From the NCBI GenBank assembly GCA_030765055.1, contig CM060952.1, forward strand, positions 83,896,130-83,960,129: a stretch of 64,000 nt of DNA. The letters are read 5' to 3'. Numbering within the stretch: position 1 is the first letter of the stretch; the number at the start of each line of letters is the position of its first letter. Shown in pieces: positions 10,945-22,619 of this stretch. The position numbers and the translations under genes were made by a program. The DNA is from Mantis religiosa. Taxonomy: Eukaryota > Arthropoda > Insecta > Mantodea > Mantidae. The notes under the pieces were generated by a model, which worked only from the letters and a program-made list of their open reading frames with translations, was not told where the DNA came from and made no database searches.

Positions 10945-13939
10945 AATATCCGTAATTACTAGCTTCACAATAAATTACTAGTAATTTTTCTAGATTTTCA
11001 ACCAAAAAGCAATGCCCTCCATCACTCAACACTAATTTGTAACCTGAAAATGTACGCTCAACATCCACTGAAGTAACAGATGTGTATTTCAACTTCAGCG
11101 CTAGATAGACAGGAATATTATATTGTACATCCCTACTTCTTCCTTTTAGGATATATGAAGTATTACGCAGGTTCTACATTCCTCTGCAGAACTTCCTCCT
11201 ATTTATCCCGTACCTTATCTGAAACAGAACTAGCAACAGTTTTAATCCTTTCTTGAATTAGCCTTAAATATTTTCATTTCTTTATACAGAGGTTTTCCTG
11301 CTGCCTCAAGTGATGCAATAACGTGCACGAGAATGGTGTAGTGTGACTTTAAAAGTACCAAATCCCTCCGAAAACCAGAATGTTCCATCACTTGCTTTGC
11401 AGACACAATGAATACAGACTCGCCTTCTAGACTTGAAACAACGCCTTTCACTTCACTAGGTTGTTGTAGTATTCTGCAGTTTTGAGCCATGTCCCCCAGC
11501 GGGTAAATACAGCTTAGGGAGGCAATTCTCACGGAAGGCAATTCTCACGGCAATTTCTCACGGAAAATCTGTACCCTCGTTGGCACCTTGATTAACAATT
11601 TTTAAATATAGAAATCAATTTGTTGAAATTTGGGTACTGTTGTCTGATATGCTCTGCGACACAGTTAACTCCATGTGCAAAGCAAGTAAGGATAAAAAAC
11701 TTAAAGCTACTACACTGCAGCAATCACATATGCTGCTGCGTTAATGTACGAGGAGGGACCTAAAAGAAACCGGATTGTTGTCAGAAAAACTTTATTGATG
11801 AACCTTTTTAAAAAATTACTTCAGTCACCTTCAAAATACTATCCATTACATGCGATGCACTTCTCCAGCCTCTTTTCCCACTGTTGGAAGCATCTTTGGA
11901 ACCTTTCAAGTTTGATATTGCCCAGTGCCCTTGCGAAGTTGTTTTTACCACCTGCACATCGTCATAATGCTCTCCTTTTAGCGTTTTTTTTTTCATTCGT
12001 GGAAATAGGAAGAAGTCACACGGGGCTAGGTCCGGCGAATACGGAGCGTGGGGAACGACAGACCACCTCTGAGATGTCAAATAGTGGGTCACTTGTAAGA
12101 CCGTGTGTTGCTGGAGCGTTGTCGTGATGCAGAAACCAGTCACCTGATCGCCAAAGTACCGGGCATTTCCTCCTCATATCCTCTCGCAGACGCATTAAAA
12201 CATCCAAGTAAAGGTGCTGGTTAACAGTCTGGCCAGGGGGTACGGATTCCCGATGCACAATTCCACGAATATAAAAAAGACAATGATCATCGTCTTCACA
12301 TTTGACCTCACTTGCCTTGCTTTTTTGGTCTGGAAGAGTTGGGAGTTCTCCACTGGCTCGACGCTTACTTGGTTTCTGGGTCATATCCGTAACACCAAAT
12401 CTTATCCCCTGTAATGACTTTGTTCAAGAAGTTTGGATCACGTGCAATCTCTGACCCACATTCATGCGGATGGTTTTGTGCTCCCGTGTGAGAAGGCGCG
12501 GAAGAAATTAAGCAGCAACACGTCTCATGTGCAAATCCTTCCTCAAAATACGCTGGCACCAACTCCAACTGATTCCTGTCGCTGCTGAAATTTGGTCGAT
12601 CGTTTGGCGACGATCCTCGTTGATCTTTCGGCGGACCTTTTCAATGTTCTCCTCATTTCGCGATGTAGAAGGGCGTCCAGAACGAGCTCGGTCTTCAACA
12701 CACATCTCACCACGTTTATAGCGCCCAAACCACTCGAAAACCTGTGTGCGGCTCATAGTGTCCTGGATAGCTTCCTGAAGCATTTGGTGTGTCTCCGTTG
12801 TAGTTCTTTTTAAGCAGGAAACAAAATTTCTTACACACTCTTTGTTCTTTTAAAGTTGCCATAACGACTTTGCAGAGGTAACCCGTCAACAGTCAGAGAA
12901 ATACAATACCACACTTGCACGTTCAGCTCTACACTGACGGCGTCTACAGAGCTTTTCCATGAAGGTCTCTAACACCATCTAGCGTGAGAACCCTACACTA
13001 CGTCTACGAGTGGCAGTGCCCTCGGAGTCCGGTTTATTTTGGATCCCCCCCTCTCGAATATTAGTAGTATTTTATTCTCATCAAGACTGTTTGGATACAT
13101 AGTATGAGACAATCACTAACCAATTTCGCTATCGTTTGAGGGTAGGTTTTGGCCAGTTGTCTGCAACAGATCAAATGTGCTACTCTAGGAGTATCAGAAT
13201 TCAACTTCCCAGCAATTAAATGTGCTATGTGGCGCCCAATACTCTCCATAGTTTCATCTACTGTGGATGATGTGATTCGCCTATGTCCGAGCAAACTCTG
13301 CTCAAAGCTTCTGTATGTGTATCGTCAACATAATTTTTCCTTATGGTGGATTCAGAGGGAGTATTTCTGTGGCAGTATTTTTCTAAGGAGCCTTTGAAAC
13401 GTGGATTTTCCAGTGCATTAAATGAGATACTTGTGCGACGATTGCTCGGCTTAGATCACCATAAATTCAGTTTTATTTGAAAAAATGGTTTACTGTCTGG
13501 GTTAGCAGAGATTGTTTCAGTTTTCTGTACGTTCAGTGCTAATCTGATGTGCAGCTCCTTGTACATGTTAAGTGCGACTTATCTGCACAGCACACACAGA
13601 AAAAACCAAAAGTGTGGTAGGTAAATAAATCGGTATCTTTTACTAATTGTAATTTTACTGTACTACGGAATATTTTTAATTTGCAGCAAAATTTAAGTTA
13701 TGTAAATTCAAAATTTAATTTTCAGAAAGTGTCGTCAGCACGAGTGTGCCAAAGCATATCAAACTGAGATTTAAAGGAGAAAGTTTGTTCCAATAAATTA
13801 CGCAAGAAGATAACACGATGGCAATTTATAAATATGGACATTTAATTTACTCAGCTGTTTGTGTGTCTGTGGTGAAGTCTCGGAAATCTCGAAGCCACTG
13901 ACGTGTCAGCGAAGCCTTTGAAGTTTTAATTTTCTGCAT
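10945..13939 (-). pseudogene. hAT-family transposase pseudogene (CGGBP1-like type), cut by a mariner
   Basis: The minus strand from ATG at 13939: KASLTRQWLRDFRDFTTD, then after an AT-rich gap the BED-type cysteines near 13590. NALENPRFKGSLEKYCHRN follows near 13400, then RHIAHLIAGKLNSDTPRVAH near 13230. After the mariner (11749-13058) it resumes with NAAAYVIAAV, FAHGVNCVAEHIRQQYPNF, SRCQRGYRFS, and finally the hallmark TSVDVERTFSGYKLVLSD near 11060. This is the C-terminal dimerisation block of such transposases and of CGGBP1-related genes. Many frameshifts and stops show it is dead. AGGCATTTTAGG-type subterminal motifs at about 14.3 kb and AT-rich relatives near 10.6 kb may mark the element ends. 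Confidence 0.75.
11749..13058 (-). mobile_element. mariner-like element, about 1.31 kb, full length but degenerate
   Basis: It is flanked by TA on both sides (11747-11748, 13059-13060). Imperfect inverted ends share CGAG, GGG and AAACCGGA blocks. Minus-strand transposase pieces: 12783-12508 (FEWFGRYKRGEMCVEDRARS, RPSTSRNEENI, the paired helix-turn-helix region), 12568-12365 (VITGDKIWCYGYDPETK, first Asp), 12384-12016 (WFLHHDNAPA, second Asp) and 12143-11808 (YSPDLAPCDFFLFPRMK, third Asp). The spacing fits DD34D. There are three frameshifts. It is inserted in the hAT transposase pseudogene. Confidence 0.9.
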
Positions 13940-14460
13940 TGCACTCTCACTTAAGATACACTTTAAACACTTAAGACATAATGTAAAAGTTGCAGGGAAA
14001 GGAAAGATATGACTGACTCAAGATGCACCAAGTAGGAAGGTAGGAAGCACCTTTCTCTTTTTCCGGGAACGGACTCCGTTATTGTGCACTGCAGCCACCT
14101 CTCCCAGGTCATTAAAGGGCAACCCCCAGACTGACCATGGAAGCTACATGTATACTCCAGTTAAAAATTAAATCACCCAAAATATGCATTGAAATTCAAA
14201 ACATAGTTTTGGAAAAAGAATGGATAGAGTCCTGGAAAAAGAATAACTGTTTTAACGTAACAGACATTAAACGTGCATAATAGGTATAATTAGGCTTTAT
14301 GGTCAAAATAGGCATTTTAGGTCCTATTAAAACTGTAAGTTTAGGTATATGAATTTACCGTTTAAGGATTAAAATAGTTTTTGACTAAGATTCCAAGTCT
14401 ATTTATAACTAATGCAAATGGCTCCAGGGAAAGGTATTTGCATTATTACGTTTTCTACAG

Positions 14461-14706
14461 CCCGCCTCGGTAGCGTAGATGGCAGCGTGTCTACCTCACG
14501 TTCAATATGTCCCGAGTTTGAATCTCGGTCAGGGTGAGTTATCTGGATAGGGTTTTTCCGCGGTTTTTCCTTATCCTCAAAGACGAATGTCTGGCAACTC
14601 TAAGCTCCATGGGCCCTGGACTCATTTGAGCATCATTTCACCCAATTCATTCACCGTCCGATATGACATAACGTTGGAGGACGTAAATAAGAACAACAGC
14701 AAAAAC
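14461..14706 (+). repeat. SINE-B
   Basis: Complete copy: head GCCCGCCTCGGTAGCGTAGA, B box GAGTTTGAATCTCGG, end block ATAACGTTGGAGGACGTAAA and a short A-rich tail. Plus orientation. Confidence 0.9.
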
Positions 14707-14908
14707 TTTTTTGTACCGCTTAGTTAAGTAGCAGGTTCATACTAAATTTGTTAATTACACATCCTGCAATTCACATGAACACCTAATGTGTTACATTAGC
14801 ATTGCCCTCTGTTCTCATTTTTCTGAAAATTATCAGTTAAGTGCCAAATTTCAGCAACTTTCGAGGATGCAAATCGAAGGTTTTGGAAGTAATTTTCCGA
14901 CGCTAGCT

Positions 14909-15157
14909 TTTTTTTTTTTTTTTTGTAATTTACTTCCTCCAACGTTAAGTCATATCGGACGATGAACGGAATGGATGAAATGATGCTCAAATGAGTCCGG
15001 AGTCCATGGAGCTTTGAGTTACCCGACATTCGTCTTACAGGATAAGGGAAAACCCCGGAAAAACCTTATCCAGGTAACTCACCCTGACCGAGATTCGAAC
15101 TCGGGACCTCTTGAACGTGAGGCAGACACGCTACCACCACGCTACCAAGGCGGGAGT
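14909..15157 (-). repeat. SINE-B with 10-bp target duplication
   Basis: Reverse copy opening with an 18-base T run, then the TTCCTCCAACGTTAAGTCAT block and closing with CCACGCTACCAAGGCGGGAG. The duplicated target gacgctagct is at 14899-14908 and 15158-15167. Confidence 0.93.
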
Positions 15158-15159
15158 GA

Positions 15160-16440
15160 CGCTAGCTGCCTTTACAAGCAAAAGAGTTCCATTCTTTCTT
15201 TGAAATGTAAAATATACATCTTCGATAAACTGAACTTCATATTTCTAAGAATAGATTATACAAAAGTAGAGAAAGTTATGTGAATGAGTACAGTATCAAA
15301 ATTTTGAGGAAATCATATTTCTGAAACTGTTTTCATGTAAAGGATAGATTCAGGAGCTTCATTACCAGGATGTTCATAGACATATTCACATTCACGAGCT
15401 GTTCTTCTAAAATGTAATATTTTTATACAGGAAGTCTCAATGCAGGATTCTTGTTAATTCTGTTAATTTTGATTTAAAACATGTTTGTTTCAATTTCTAC
15501 AGATAATCTACATTAGTATTGTCAGGAAATTTAAATATGCATTGATTACCATAGCAACATTTGTTCTATAAAAGATTAGTTTTCATTAATTGACTGCAGT
15601 TTTACCATTTAATGTCGAGCTGACATGTTTCCATGGTAACTCAGCGGTTAGAGCAACCAGACATTGTTCAACCTGACTCTATCGTGTCCTACACACGGCT
15701 GGTGTGAAATGACAATCAAGTGAGCTTAATAGCTGCAGTCCATATCAGCAGTTTTACTGACTGTAAAATAACTCTTGCGGTACAAAATTCCGATAAACTG
15801 GAGGCACTAGTATGATCGTGGCAATTGACAGAAACAAAATCATTATTTTATTGCAAACACATTAACATGGTCCTTTCTAAAGTAGCCTTTTTTCTGATTT
15901 CAGAGTGTCTCCCAACGTACGTTTCCCGAGAAATCCAAATTGTAATGTTTTAATAGGCGTTTTGATAGAGAAACTAAAGAGGTTATCATGGAAATTGCTT
16001 GCTTGTCTATCTTTTTACATTTTTAGCGCTGGTATAGTGCGAGTCTATGTTCTTGACTGTACTCGGTTTTCACAAGACAGAGCCGTTAAAACCGATACTC
16101 AAACCCACTACCTGTGCTGTAAGTGATCACTGGGCGTGTTTCATCGCCGTATTTTTAAAGAGAATGCCAGAAACCACGATCTGTCGCTGTAGAATTGTGT
16201 AAAAATAAGACGACGGTTTAATTGAATCCTGAGGGAGAAGTTTTGGCTCCTTGTTATTGAACGAAGCGATAAGGATCCTCAAATATGGGCACAGGCAGTT
16301 CAATAAATCTGTTACCTGTGTCGTAGCGTGCTTGTAAATATGAGAGATCCTGCGGGGAAATTTATATTGATTCTTTTTCTGGAACCAGGTCACGGCCCGA
16401 GATAGTATCTCAACGTTTTTCAATCATGGCACTCAAATTG
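15160..16440. other. No recognised gene
   Basis: Two X-box-like motifs (15545 and 15627). A TAACTCAGCGGTTAGAG stretch at 15635-15652 looks like a tRNA A box but has no B box. Nothing coding. Confidence 0.4.
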
Positions 16441-16965
16441 TTCAAAAACCAACAGCAGTAAATATTATGTCCATGAAAATCCCCTACCCTAAACTAATCT
16501 TTACGTTTAAAATGTTTTAACATGTTTATTTTCTCAAAAAAGACTCATTATTTTCATTAAAACACTATATGTTTTTGTTATTCTTATAATAAACGAAATG
16601 TATATGTTGAACTTTTCTAGAAGCGTCCTCAGAAGCCTTCTTCATTTTGAGTGACTTTCATATGACTGCAAGAGATGAATAAAATATCTAGATTTGTTAA
16701 AATACACATTTTATGCAGCTATCATACTTTGGCGTTTCCAAGATATTCGTTGTATGTTTGTATCTAAAAAAACTTACTACATTTTTGATATGGAAGGGAA
16801 TTGATTTTTATCTCTTCTTCATAAAAAGAGAACAGAATTTCAGAGACGTTACCATAGCAACTAGCTGTTTAAAACATGTCAAAGTCACTTAAAATGTACT
16901 GTATTTCCTTGTACCTAGCAATAAGGCCATATTTATCTTGAAATAGAGAAATAAGATTCTACAAG
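16440..16965 (+). repeat. Partial copy of the 9.2-kb inverted-repeat element
   Basis: It keeps the same order of blocks as the interior and right arm of the 9.2-kb element: a TATATGTTGAACTT-type block, a CCTCAGAAGCC/TTCTTCATT block, then CTGTTTAAAACATGTCAAAG and CTTGTACCTAGCAATAAGGC. Divergence is high, so it is an old copy. The left arm is not seen. Confidence 0.5.
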
Positions 16966-17049
16966 AGAAGAGAAAGTTCTGTGAGTGTAGCATATGGAAT
17001 TCCTTTATGATAGGATTGTAATGTAATGTAAGGATTTAGATCTAAAACT

Positions 17050-17370
17050 TCAGTCACACATCAGAAGTCTGTGTTTTCTCTGTGGTCTCCTGCAGTTCCC
17101 CCGCTTCATTACTCCCTCCTGGGCGATGTTGGCCCACTTGACATGTGTCCGCTCCTTTTGCCGCTTTGTGCGTATCTACTACTTCACGGCTATTTTTACC
17201 CAGGCAGTAGGGAAGATGGATCTTGCCATCAAGATGTTCCATTCAATTTGCGCCGTTGTCGTCGAGTTGTCTAGTCCCCAGGGACCAAGACAACGAAGCG
17301 CTGCTATCTGTTTCCAATACACAGCGTTCCGTCGAGGTTTGACTTCACCACGTTTAATTTGAGCACACAA
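17050..17370. other. GC-richer patch, unassigned
   Basis: It stands out from AT-rich surroundings. On the minus strand it has two overlapping open stretches of about 60 residues (for example IEWNILMARSIFPTAWVKIA). I do not recognise the protein. It may be a fragment of a dispersed coding repeat. Confidence 0.3.
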
Positions 17371-17984
17371 ACCAGATGTCGCTATTTATGGATATTTTAA
17401 ATGAAGTAAAGACTGCCAGAACTTATCCCTGTGGCGACCATAATGGTCCGCAAGCAACATACCAGCAGTTTCATTCTCACATTAATTTTTCCATTCACCT
17501 TTCTATTTGCCAAAGGCACCCAATATGATATAAAATTCTAAAGTGATGTACCAGTAAAACTGGCCAATGAGGATCAACAATTGGTGTGAATTAAAAACAT
17601 TATTTGCAGACTTCCTCCTACCAACTTATCGAGATCTCCTTTTAATCTGCTGTAAAATCCTACCTTTAGCAGTTACGCAAAAGTTATCTGGAATTAATCA
17701 ATAAATTATGAAGATTTTAATTTTTAATTTAATTTTTAACGTCTTTATAGATACGATTCTCAAAGCTTTTTTTTTTTTTTTATCTTTTTGGTAGACATGA
17801 TCCTAATATATGTTTGGACTTCCAGCTCGTTTGACTTTATTGTTGACAGTCCAAAGATTGTATCTGTTTTCGATTACTCGGCGCATTTTAATTTGCATTA
17901 AATTTTATTTGTAAACTGGAATAAAGATCAGCATTGCATTTAAAATGTTTATTGTGTGAATCAACTCTAGGATTAGGATTTCAT

Positions 17985-18490
17985 ACGGAGGGGATTCGGT
18001 ACGTAGACCCCATACTGGGCCCATTGTGCCTATGCCCCCAAGTGGGGCACCCCAGGAGAAAGGATAAGGGGTGAGGAGACAGAGGGTGGCCGTCCCAAGG
18101 AGCAACAACAGCGCTGGGGGCAGGGTCCCTAAAGTTTACTTAGAGACTTCCCCCTACAGGTCAGGACAACGAACTCGCTTCCCCACAGCGGGACGGCAAC
18201 GAGTCCAGCAGCCGAGCTCCAAAGGTCCCTGGCTGGCGGTTCCGAAATGGACCCAGCAGAGGCGCGGAGACCGACAACCGACCTACCGGAGAAGGAAGTA
18301 GTTTACCTCAGAGCATATCATCCTGCCATGCACCGCCGAGACTGCCACCGACACTTCTACCCTGAAAGAGACTACAAGATGAGAAATGACATGAAATAGA
18401 GGGACAGGAAATTCGAGGGAGTAATTAATCTACCCAGGATTCACCTAGAGACCCGGGAAAACCCCTGAAAAAGCCCATGGGCCAGGTAAA
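17985..18490 (-). repeat. SINE-C, head missing
   Basis: Reverse order: GGGGATTCGG (3' end block), AAGTGGGGCACCCC, GGTGGCCGTCC, TCCTGCCATGCACCGCCGAG, then TAATCTACCCAGGATTCACC and CCCGGGAAAACCCC. The tRNA-like head is not found. A mariner fragment begins there instead. Confidence 0.8.
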
Positions 18491-18945
18491 ACAAAGGTTT
18501 ACGAGTGGTAGAAACGTTTCAAAGAGAGCCGAGAAGACTCTGGAAGCCCACGCACATCAATTACTACTAACAATATAATGAAAATGGCCGAATCACTATC
18601 AGAAAGGTTTGTCTAATGTTATGACAAAATCATTCACGGAAATTGCATCACGATTATCCTCCCTCTCACACTTCAAGGTTTGTTCGTAAGTTTTTGAAAA
18701 AAAGAACAAACTCTTATGTTACTTCGGTCATCATATTCGCCAAACATGGCCCACATGCGACTTATTTCTATTCCCGAGTCTAAAGAAAATCACGAAATGG
18801 CGTCGTTTTGTCACCAATAATGAGAAAAAATGCAATCGCTGAACACCATAAGGAAAAGTAAATTTCAGTGCTGGGGTAATTGTGATATATTTGAAGGAGG
18901 TTACTTTGAAGGTGAGAAAGTTAATGTTTATGCATAAGGTTCCTC
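18490..18945 (+). pseudogene. mariner transposase fragment, plus strand
   Basis: It reads KVYEW then KRFKESREDSGSPRTSITT at the start (N-terminal helix-turn-helix part), KMAES, then YSPNMA near 18740 in the place of the YSPDLAPCD block, RRFVTNNE near 18810, and GGYFEGE at 18895-18920 as the C-terminal end. The middle is deleted and the frame shifts repeatedly. It abuts the end of a reversed SINE-C. Confidence 0.65.
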
Positions 18946-18949
18946 AAGA

Positions 18950-20390
18950 AAAAGAAAATACTCATTTTTTTTCATTTTGTATGATAAATACTACCTACAC
19001 CCGGTATCTCTTCAGAGTGTAGTAAGATTTCGGATGAGATGAAGTTCTCAGTTGTGATGATCCTTGTTATATAATTTTCAAAGTGCATGACGAAGAGATC
19101 TTCATCATTTTGTTTACTATAACCGAAGATTATTTAATAATTTTCAATAACTTTATGATCATAAATTTTGAGGAATAAAATTTTGCCTCGTCTACTTTCG
19201 TCGAAATATGAGCTTACTTCTCTTACGGTCGTGGTCTCGAAGATTTCTTGAAGAAATTTAAGAAATAATCATTAATTTGTCTCTTCGTCCACCTACAATA
19301 TTCACAAATTTAAATAAAAAATTGTCTGATTGTTTCACCAGCACTTAGAAAACAGGAATTGTTCCTTTGGTGTCTCTTTACAGAAGAACAAAATTATTTT
19401 CTTTGCCGTAACTACCAACCCAACACACATTTTAAATACCTGTAACCAACCTTCACGTTCACGCGTCTTTTACTTCTCGTTTACATCAGAAATATTTTAA
19501 TATTTTATAACAATTTTTTTAAAACATTTTAACGGAAGTTTAAAATAACGTAGATAATAAATAATCATGGTTTGGTGCATAAATTAAAACCAACTATTTC
19601 AAGTGGATAATACAAAAGTGTAGATCCCTTTACAGCTTACATTTTTGCGACATCCTGTTTCGTGGATGTGATCAGTTTTTAAATAAATTCCTTATTATTG
19701 TTTTGAACTTATCAATATTTTTACTTTTCTCAAAAGGTAAGCTATATTGGCTTTCTTCTATCATTTAATACTCACGCGAAGAGAACGCAGCGTCAAAACA
19801 ATCACATAGCAATCACAATCTTAAAACATTTGACTGTCGTATAAAGTTACTGTTACTAATTGTAATAACTAAATATGTAGTAAAGGTATTTCTACAGAGA
19901 TTTATATCGATTAAAATGAGTTAGGTCGAATTTTAAGCGTTTATAAGTATAGTTTATACAATTTTGGGTTGAGAAAGTCGTATTAATGCACATATCAAGG
20001 TGGTGTTTTGGGTTCAGAGTGACTCAAAAGTATATTTCCGATCAATGTCAGCATCAAATGTTTGGATTGAAGCAATTCTGTATCTTTGGACTTTATCCAA
20101 TTTTCTTCCTTGAGAAATAGACTTTATGAAAGCTCTTTATGTGTTTCTTAGTGCACCATTGTAAATTTTATGTGATAGATCCCTTAATTTTGCTCAGAGG
20201 CTTCTTTATCAGGCCTGAGATACTCTTACGTGCCGCAAATCTACGAGACGCAAACACCACTTTACTTTCCTTCCGAAAGAAGCCATACTACGGATGTCTG
20301 CAAACGAAAAAAAAAAAAAAAAAAAAAAAAAAAATCGGATTCCTGCGATCCCGCGTATCAGAAACTAGCACGTTACCCATAGACCAGAGG
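18950..20390. other. No recognised gene
   Basis: AT-rich. It has one weak match to the TTAAAACATTTGACT core near 19830 and an A run of about 24 at 20310. Nothing coding. Confidence 0.4.
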
Positions 20391-20394
20391 ACTG

Positions 20395-20444
20395 ATTTAC
20401 CAGACATTCATGTTTGAAGATCAGGGAAAGCCCCGGAAGAGGCC
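20395..20444 (-). repeat. SINE-B fragment interrupted by a SINE-A relative
   Basis: The reversed block TACCAGACATTCATGTTTGA and AGATCAGGGAAAGCCCCGGA matches the middle of SINE-B. The element resumes at about 20815 with GGGAAAAACCTTGATAACTC and ACCGAGATGCGAACTCGG, ending near 20905. The intervening 370 bp is a SINE-A-type element. Confidence 0.75.
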
Positions 20445-20815
20445 ACGTCGTGGCAATCGCTTAGACCGCTTGAATCTTACGCGGGGCGGGTTCGATAACA
20501 GGCGACCTCATGTGAGATTGGTGGTGAACAACACGGTACAGGGACGGGTTTTCTCCGGAATCTCCGGTTTCCCCTGCCATCATTCCACCAATTGGTCCAT
20601 TATCGTCTTTCCTTTCATCCATTTCACCCTCATTCTGTCATCTACTTCTCTCACTCTCATACCAGGCATCCGACTGATCAACCATCCTGGGTTTCCTATC
20701 CGATTGAGAGTTTCATTTCCTCAACTCTACGCCTAAAGACATAAGTGGTAGAGGAAGAACAATCCCCTAACACCATCATAGTGGTAAAACTAGGGAAGTT
20801 AAATAAGAATAAATT
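20445..20815 (+). repeat. SINE-A relative with a different, longer 3' body
   Basis: The first 140 bp match SINE-A (GTCGTGGCAATCGCTTAGAC head; GCGGGTTCGATAAC B box; GTGAGATTGGTGGTGAACAA; ATCTCCGGTTTCCCC). After about 20585 the sequence departs into a pyrimidine-rich body of about 220 bp not shared with the other copies, ending AAATAAGAATAAA. It is inserted in SINE-B. Confidence 0.7.
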
Positions 20816-20905
20816 CGGGAAAAACCTTGATAACTCACCCTGACCGAGATGCGAACTCGGTACCTCTTGAACGTAAGGTACCATCAACGGTACAGAGGTG
20901 AGGCA
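20815..20905 (-). repeat. SINE-B, tRNA-head part after the interruption
   Basis: Reversed: AAAAACCTTGATAACTCACC, then the complement of the B box (CGAGATGCGAACTCGG) and TCTTGAACGTAAGG, the start of the tRNA-like head. The last 20 bp are degraded. Confidence 0.75.
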
Positions 20906-20909
20906 GAAT

Positions 20910-22100
20910 ATGTGAATCTCATTGCATTTAAAAAACCTAAACGAGGATTTGACATGTAAAATATCCTAAAATGATGTTTTTTTTTTTTTTTTTTTTTTCC
21001 TTTTCAAAAGAAGAATACTATTTTTGAGTTGAAGCCCGTGAAAGTGTGTAGAACAGAAATACCTGGATTTGAATGTTCGTTTAAGCTGCATATGATTTGT
21101 GAACACAGTCTTGGTTTTCATAGTATGAAACTGATCAATTTGTTATCACACCGATAAGGGTGTGCTTGAAAATCACCCCGGAACCTTCGTCTTTCTCATA
21201 TTCTGCAATTTCGTCATGTTCCCTTGGGTCATGAAGGTCGTTCGAACCAAAGACTTCCCATGTAATTGCCCGGCTCGTTTAGTACCTTATAAAGTCATGG
21301 ACAAATATTTTCTTTACTGCGTGGCGTTATGGAAGCGATAAGCTTCTCCGTATTTGCTTTTCTTTTGTTATGGCTATCCACACAAACAAACGTTAAAGTC
21401 GTAAAGTGTGTTTGATTCTCGGAAGTCCAGTTTAAGTCATTTATTTGATGTATTTCTAGGAGACATTTCATCCCTAGCCTTATATCCGTTTTTATTTCTA
21501 TTTCCGAGATTAACTGAGAAACAGCATGCTGTAAACGTCTTATTGTCTAGAGAAATCGGACGGTCTCTTCTCACACCAGAGTAAACTCTTCTTGTAAACT
21601 GTTATACTTTTATCTTATTCATGCTAATTGATACTGATAATTGTAGAAATGACAGTGAACTGAAACGACATGTGTTTGTTTCGAGATTCGTTTTCGTTGT
21701 ATCACCAGATTGGGAGAAAAGTAATAACGATGTTTAAAGATCTAACATTTCAAATTATTAATAATATCTCGGAAATAGCTAGTTCCAGAAAATTTGTATT
21801 TGATTTAAATCTTGAGCTTTAACTGGAACTAAGTTTTAATGGCATTTTCATGATGATTTGTGAGACATGTAGAACTAGATTATTTCATAGCGGACATAGC
21901 AAGAAAAAAGAAGAAAAAAAAGGCCGAGATCTTGCTTTGCAGATCTTGCTACAAACCAGACTGTATTGCACTCTTTACTATAGTTTTTACATTTGTTTAC
22001 ATTTCCATTTTTATTTGGTAGCCTAGGAATACTTACAGTACTATCTATAATGCATTTACATAGTCTATTCCTTATGATGTCATATATGGTGTGGTCCTTC
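20910..22100. other. No recognised gene
   Basis: AT-rich with a T run near 20978-20998. Nothing I can name. Confidence 0.5.
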
Positions 22101-22104
22101 CTTT

Positions 22105-22605
22105 ACATGTGTCATCGCTGGTGTCCTTTGGTCTTAACTTGGTCTGTTGTACCTATGTCCCGAAGTGGGGCATCCCTGGGGAAGAAGGATAAGATGAGAG
22201 GAGATAGAGGGCGGCCGGCAGTTCAGAGGGCAGGTTCCCCACATTTTATTCAGATGGAAACTACCACGGACATCCCTCCCTACTGTGGTTCGGAAACAGT
22301 CCCACCACGAGACCTGGGTTCGGACACCGGTCACAGTCCTACCGGAGGAAGAAGTGATATATTCAGAGCATATCATCATGCAATGCACCGTCGAGACACC
22401 CGCCGACATTTCTACTATGAAATGTGAAATGATAATGAAGATGAAATGGAGCGATAGAAAATTGTGGGGATGTCATTAAGCTACCCAGCATTCACTGGAG
22501 ATCCGGGAAACCCATGGTAAACCCATGGGCTACGGGAATCGAATCCGGGCCTACCGAATGCGGGCAACAAACTAAACCGCCTGAGCCATCCCGCTCGGTT
22601 AAGAT
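22105..22605 (-). repeat. SINE-C, complete with tRNA-like head
   Basis: The reversed body carries AAGTGGGGCATCCCTGGGGA and GCGGCCGGCA, then GCATATCATCATGCAATGCA and CCGTCGAGACACC. The head at 22525-22605 contains the reverse of the B box (GGGAATCGAATCCGG) and of the A box (CCGCCTGAGCCATCCCGCTC). No clear target duplication was found by eye. Confidence 0.85.
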
Positions 22606-22619
22606 ATATGCTAATTTGT

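Noticed and set aside
15635..15652. TAACTCAGCGGTTAGAG as a possible tRNA gene or SINE head
   Set aside because: No B box follows at the right distance and no cloverleaf can be drawn.
22134..22427. 144- and 91-codon frames at 22 kb
   Set aside because: They are incidental frames in a reversed SINE-C.
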